In this document: in pieces, positions 62,256-64,000 of the stretch
How positions within the stretch are numbered: position 1 is the stretch's first letter
Layout of the letters: each line of letters begins with the position of its first letter
From: JACDAE01 sp963717195
Lineage (GTDB): Bacteria; Chloroflexota; Ktedonobacteria; Ktedonobacterales; Ktedonobacteraceae
Direction: 5' to 3'
NCBI GenBank assembly: GCA_963717195.1
Contig: CAVQVR010000019.1
Span: forward strand, 62,001 to 126,000
DNA: 64,000 nt
Notes under the pieces: model-generated
Database searches by the model: none
Told to the model about the DNA's origin: nothing
Seen by the model: the letters and a program-made list of their open reading frames with translations, nothing else
Program-made: the position numbers and the translations under genes

Positions 62256-62534
62256 TTATGTGAGCGTCAGAAACAGCACAGGATCAGCATCCCGAAACAA
62301 TTGACGCCACAGGTCCACTTTACGAGGACCACAGTACAAACATTTCCACCGATTGCACCGAGCACGCTGGACCTCTCCTGTGTCTCGATGTATCCAATGA
62401 TGACGGATAGCCCACGGATCAGCACAATAGAGCACCGTATCTATCCCATGCCGTTCTGCTATGTTGACCTGTTCAGGTAACGACGATTCCCGCCAGTGCC
62501 GAAGCTCACGCTTCACTGTTGCTTCACGGCCCAT
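62256..62534 (-). CDS. Truncated replication-initiator-like (Rep) protein
   Basis: 92 residues with a strong GAGGAGG site before the ATG. HWIHRDTGEVQRARC, RWKCLYCGPRKVDLWRQLFRDA and PVLFLTLT are typical of the start of rolling-circle-type Rep proteins of phage/plasmid elements (Cys-x2-Cys zinc knuckle, then the FLTLT motif I strand). It stops just after that strand, so the catalytic HUH and Tyr motifs are missing. The stop lies at the junction with the truncated integrase. Confidence 0.6.
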   Translation of the reverse strand: MGREATVKRELRHWRESSLPEQVNIAERHGIDTVLYCADPWAIRHHWIHRDTGEVQRARCNRWKCLYCGPRKVDLWRQLFRDADPVLFLTLT

Positions 62535-62797
62535 AAGCCACCTCCTCTATACTTGCACACACAACTTTACCGTGATAAGATACAGTTCAGAAAATCCTAT
62601 CCGATTTTTCCATATACTAAGCATCCTAGAGCTAAACAACCAACTAAATATAAGATGAACTAAGAGTGAGACAGAAACGGTTTCTTGAGGGTCTTCTATC
62701 TAAGCCAACTACAGTACTTGGTAAGATATGAAGGTGGATAGGTCCACTAAAGGCACAGGCTCCTCTTTGCAAAGCTGAGTATTGCAAGGAGATCATT
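62535..62797. other. Intergenic region in the island
   Basis: AT-rich spacer between the divergent Rep remnant and a small membrane gene. No gene or clear promoter seen. Confidence 0.35.
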
Positions 62798-63112
62798 ATG
62801 CCCAAAAACCAAGCAACTAAATCTGCGCATGCCGATTCGCGTAACAAAAGCACAAGAACAAATCAAAAAGAGCACAAACCCGAAGAAGTGCAAATGCGCC
62901 AAGCCTCTATGTACTTTGTAATGGGGCTATGCATATTATCAGAAATAGTAAGCCTCATTTCTCTAGTTTCCACAAAAGATTTCCAAGTCATTCTCCTTTT
63001 CCAAATGTTACCGTCGTTTTACATGTATCGAATACTCTGCTACCTTTTTCCCACTAAAGGAGATAGTTCACAGCCTCTAATAAGGTTTTTACAAATGATA
63101 TTGAAGCGTTAA
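62798..63112 (+). CDS. Small membrane protein with basic N-terminus
   Basis: 104 residues. A Lys/Arg/Asn-rich N-terminus of 35 residues (KNQATKSAHADSRNKS type) is followed by two membrane segments (MYFVMGLCILSEIVSLISLV, FQVILLFQMLPSFYMYRIL). GCAAGGAG precedes the ATG. No family recognised; an island accessory gene. Confidence 0.55.
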   Translation: MPKNQATKSAHADSRNKSTRTNQKEHKPEEVQMRQASMYFVMGLCILSEIVSLISLVSTKDFQVILLFQMLPSFYMYRILCYLFPTKGDSSQPLIRFLQMILKR

Positions 63113-63122
63113 AAGTACTTGT

Positions 63123-63775
63123 GTGATATGTTCTTATAAGGGTCGAGACGACCTTTTAGACGCTGATCTAGAGGCCGAAAATATAATACTAACCAGGCTC
63201 CACAAAGGCACACCAGACGCTGGACTTGAAGGGAGTCAAAAACTCTATTGGATTACTGATCCTCTTGATGGTTCAGCAAACTTTCAACACGGAAGCCCGA
63301 CTTTTGCCATTGCTATTGCCCTGGTAATTGAGCAAGTCACCAGAGGCAGCGTTATCTACCTACCTACCTACAAGAAATAAAATGTTTACAGCTACTCAGA
63401 GCCGGGAAGCCTATCTCAACAAAAAAACCATCAATGTTTCCCCTATCACCCATCTGGAAGAGGCTATCACCCATGTAGGAGATATCATGAAGGAAGGCGA
63501 CCCAAATATTACAGAAGCACGTATAGAAGACGTGTCTAAACTACTTATGCATGACAGAAGGATTAGGATGATAGGTACAGCCGCAACTGATCTAGCATAC
63601 ATTATATGAGTAAGAGCAGATATACTTGTAAATCATGCTAAGACCCGTGGGATATCGAAGCAGGAAAACTGCGCGTAATAGAGGCAGGTGGAATAGCTAC
63701 AACAAAGGAAAATCACAACAATGGAATACTGTCTATCTATAGCAATGGGATTATTCACGCAGCAACCGAAAGCTG
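63123..63775 (+). pseudogene. Inositol monophosphatase family pseudogene
   Basis: Reads DADLEAENIILTRL and WITDPLDGSANFQHGSPTFA, the metal-binding DPLDGxxNFxHG of IMPase. It then breaks at a (CTAC)4 run, 63356-63371. With three CTAC units the frame continues IYLPTRNKMFTATQSREAYLN. A TGA at 63607 interrupts RMIGTAATDLAYII, and a further shift near 63651 is needed for WDIEAGKLRVIEAGGIATTK. The N-terminal 50 or so residues are also absent. Clearly decayed. Confidence 0.82.
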
Positions 63776-63885
63776 TCGACCGCACAATATTTACCCATGC
63801 CTTTCCCTTAGTTCTAGCAAAGTAGGCTTATCTCTGTATCCCCACACTTTACCCTCCATAAAAACCTCCTGTATGCCGATACAAA

Positions 63886-63909
63886 GTAGCATCAATATAT
63901 TGATGCTAC
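63886..63909. promoter_or_regulatory. 24-base perfect palindrome
   Basis: GTAGCATCAATA and its exact complement, 55 bases before the partial regulator gene. Could be its operator or the terminator of the preceding region. Confidence 0.5.
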
Positions 63910-63964
63910 CGTCAACCCCAAGAGCCTGCTACAATCATGCTCACTATAGATAAAGGTAGGCATC

Positions 63965-64000
63965 ATGATCAGACTGAGAGTAAAAGAAGTTGCCGAAGAA
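63965..64000 (+). CDS. Start of a XRE-type regulator, cut by the window end
   Basis: ATG preceded by AGGTAGG, reading MIRLRVKEVAEE before the window ends. This is the usual opening of short Cro/C1-type regulators of phages and islands. Only 12 codons are visible. Confidence 0.5.
   Translation, partial: MIRLRVKEVAEE

Overview
This is a mid-GC bacterial segment, most likely from the Ktedonobacteria (Chloroflexota). That placement is an inference. It rests on the gene mix: an actinobacterial-type (group 1h) [NiFe]-hydrogenase operon with its DUF5947/DUF6084 accessories, DUF2079 and flippase-type membrane proteins, ROK-controlled sugar ABC transport, and several large single-copy proteins with no recognisable family.

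Layout. 1-5 kb: radical SAM protein, amidase and an FAD amine oxidase. 5-12 kb: GH18-like protein, then a ROK regulator divergent from a sugar ABC transporter (binding protein and two permeases, the first frameshifted). 12-16 kb: FMN alpha-hydroxyacid oxidase, LssY_C protein, a MITE-like element and small broken genes. 15.6-19.8 kb: MarR regulator plus a two-gene ABC exporter whose first gene carries a frameshift and a nonsense codon. 20-26 kb: a secreted protein, tRNA-Gln, membrane proteins and gene remnants. 27.1-42.9 kb: a compact, one-direction uptake hydrogenase operon: small and large subunits, NifU-like protein, DUF5947, DUF6084, two unknowns, endopeptidase, a 35-residue membrane microprotein, hypA, hypB, hypF, hypC, SIS protein, HypC-like protein, SIS protein, hypD, hypE. 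43-58 kb: mfd, a DUF4388 protein, a membrane glycosylation set (DUF2079, flippase-like, GT2), glycerophosphodiesterase, FlK-type thioesterase, DeoR regulator and a PL4 rhamnogalacturonan lyase. 58.3 kb: tmRNA (ssrA), followed to the window end by an integrated island with a XRE-pentapeptide-TIR-nuclease fusion, an integrase remnant, a truncated Rep, small membrane proteins, a decayed inositol monophosphatase and the start of a phage-type regulator.

Two observations stand out. First, a family of hairpin repeats whose ends read GTAGGGGC is scattered through the window and packed into the hydrogenase operon. Copies lie in frame inside hypF, a SIS-domain gene and a HypC-like gene, and in at least five genes the repeat itself supplies the TAG stop codon. 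Second, the four-domain XRE/pentapeptide/TIR/PD-(D/E)XK protein sits in an island abutting tmRNA and looks like an undescribed defence effector.

At least seven genes carry exactly one or two small lesions (homopolymer or microsatellite indels, C-to-T nonsense changes). Some may be sequencing errors and need read-level checking.
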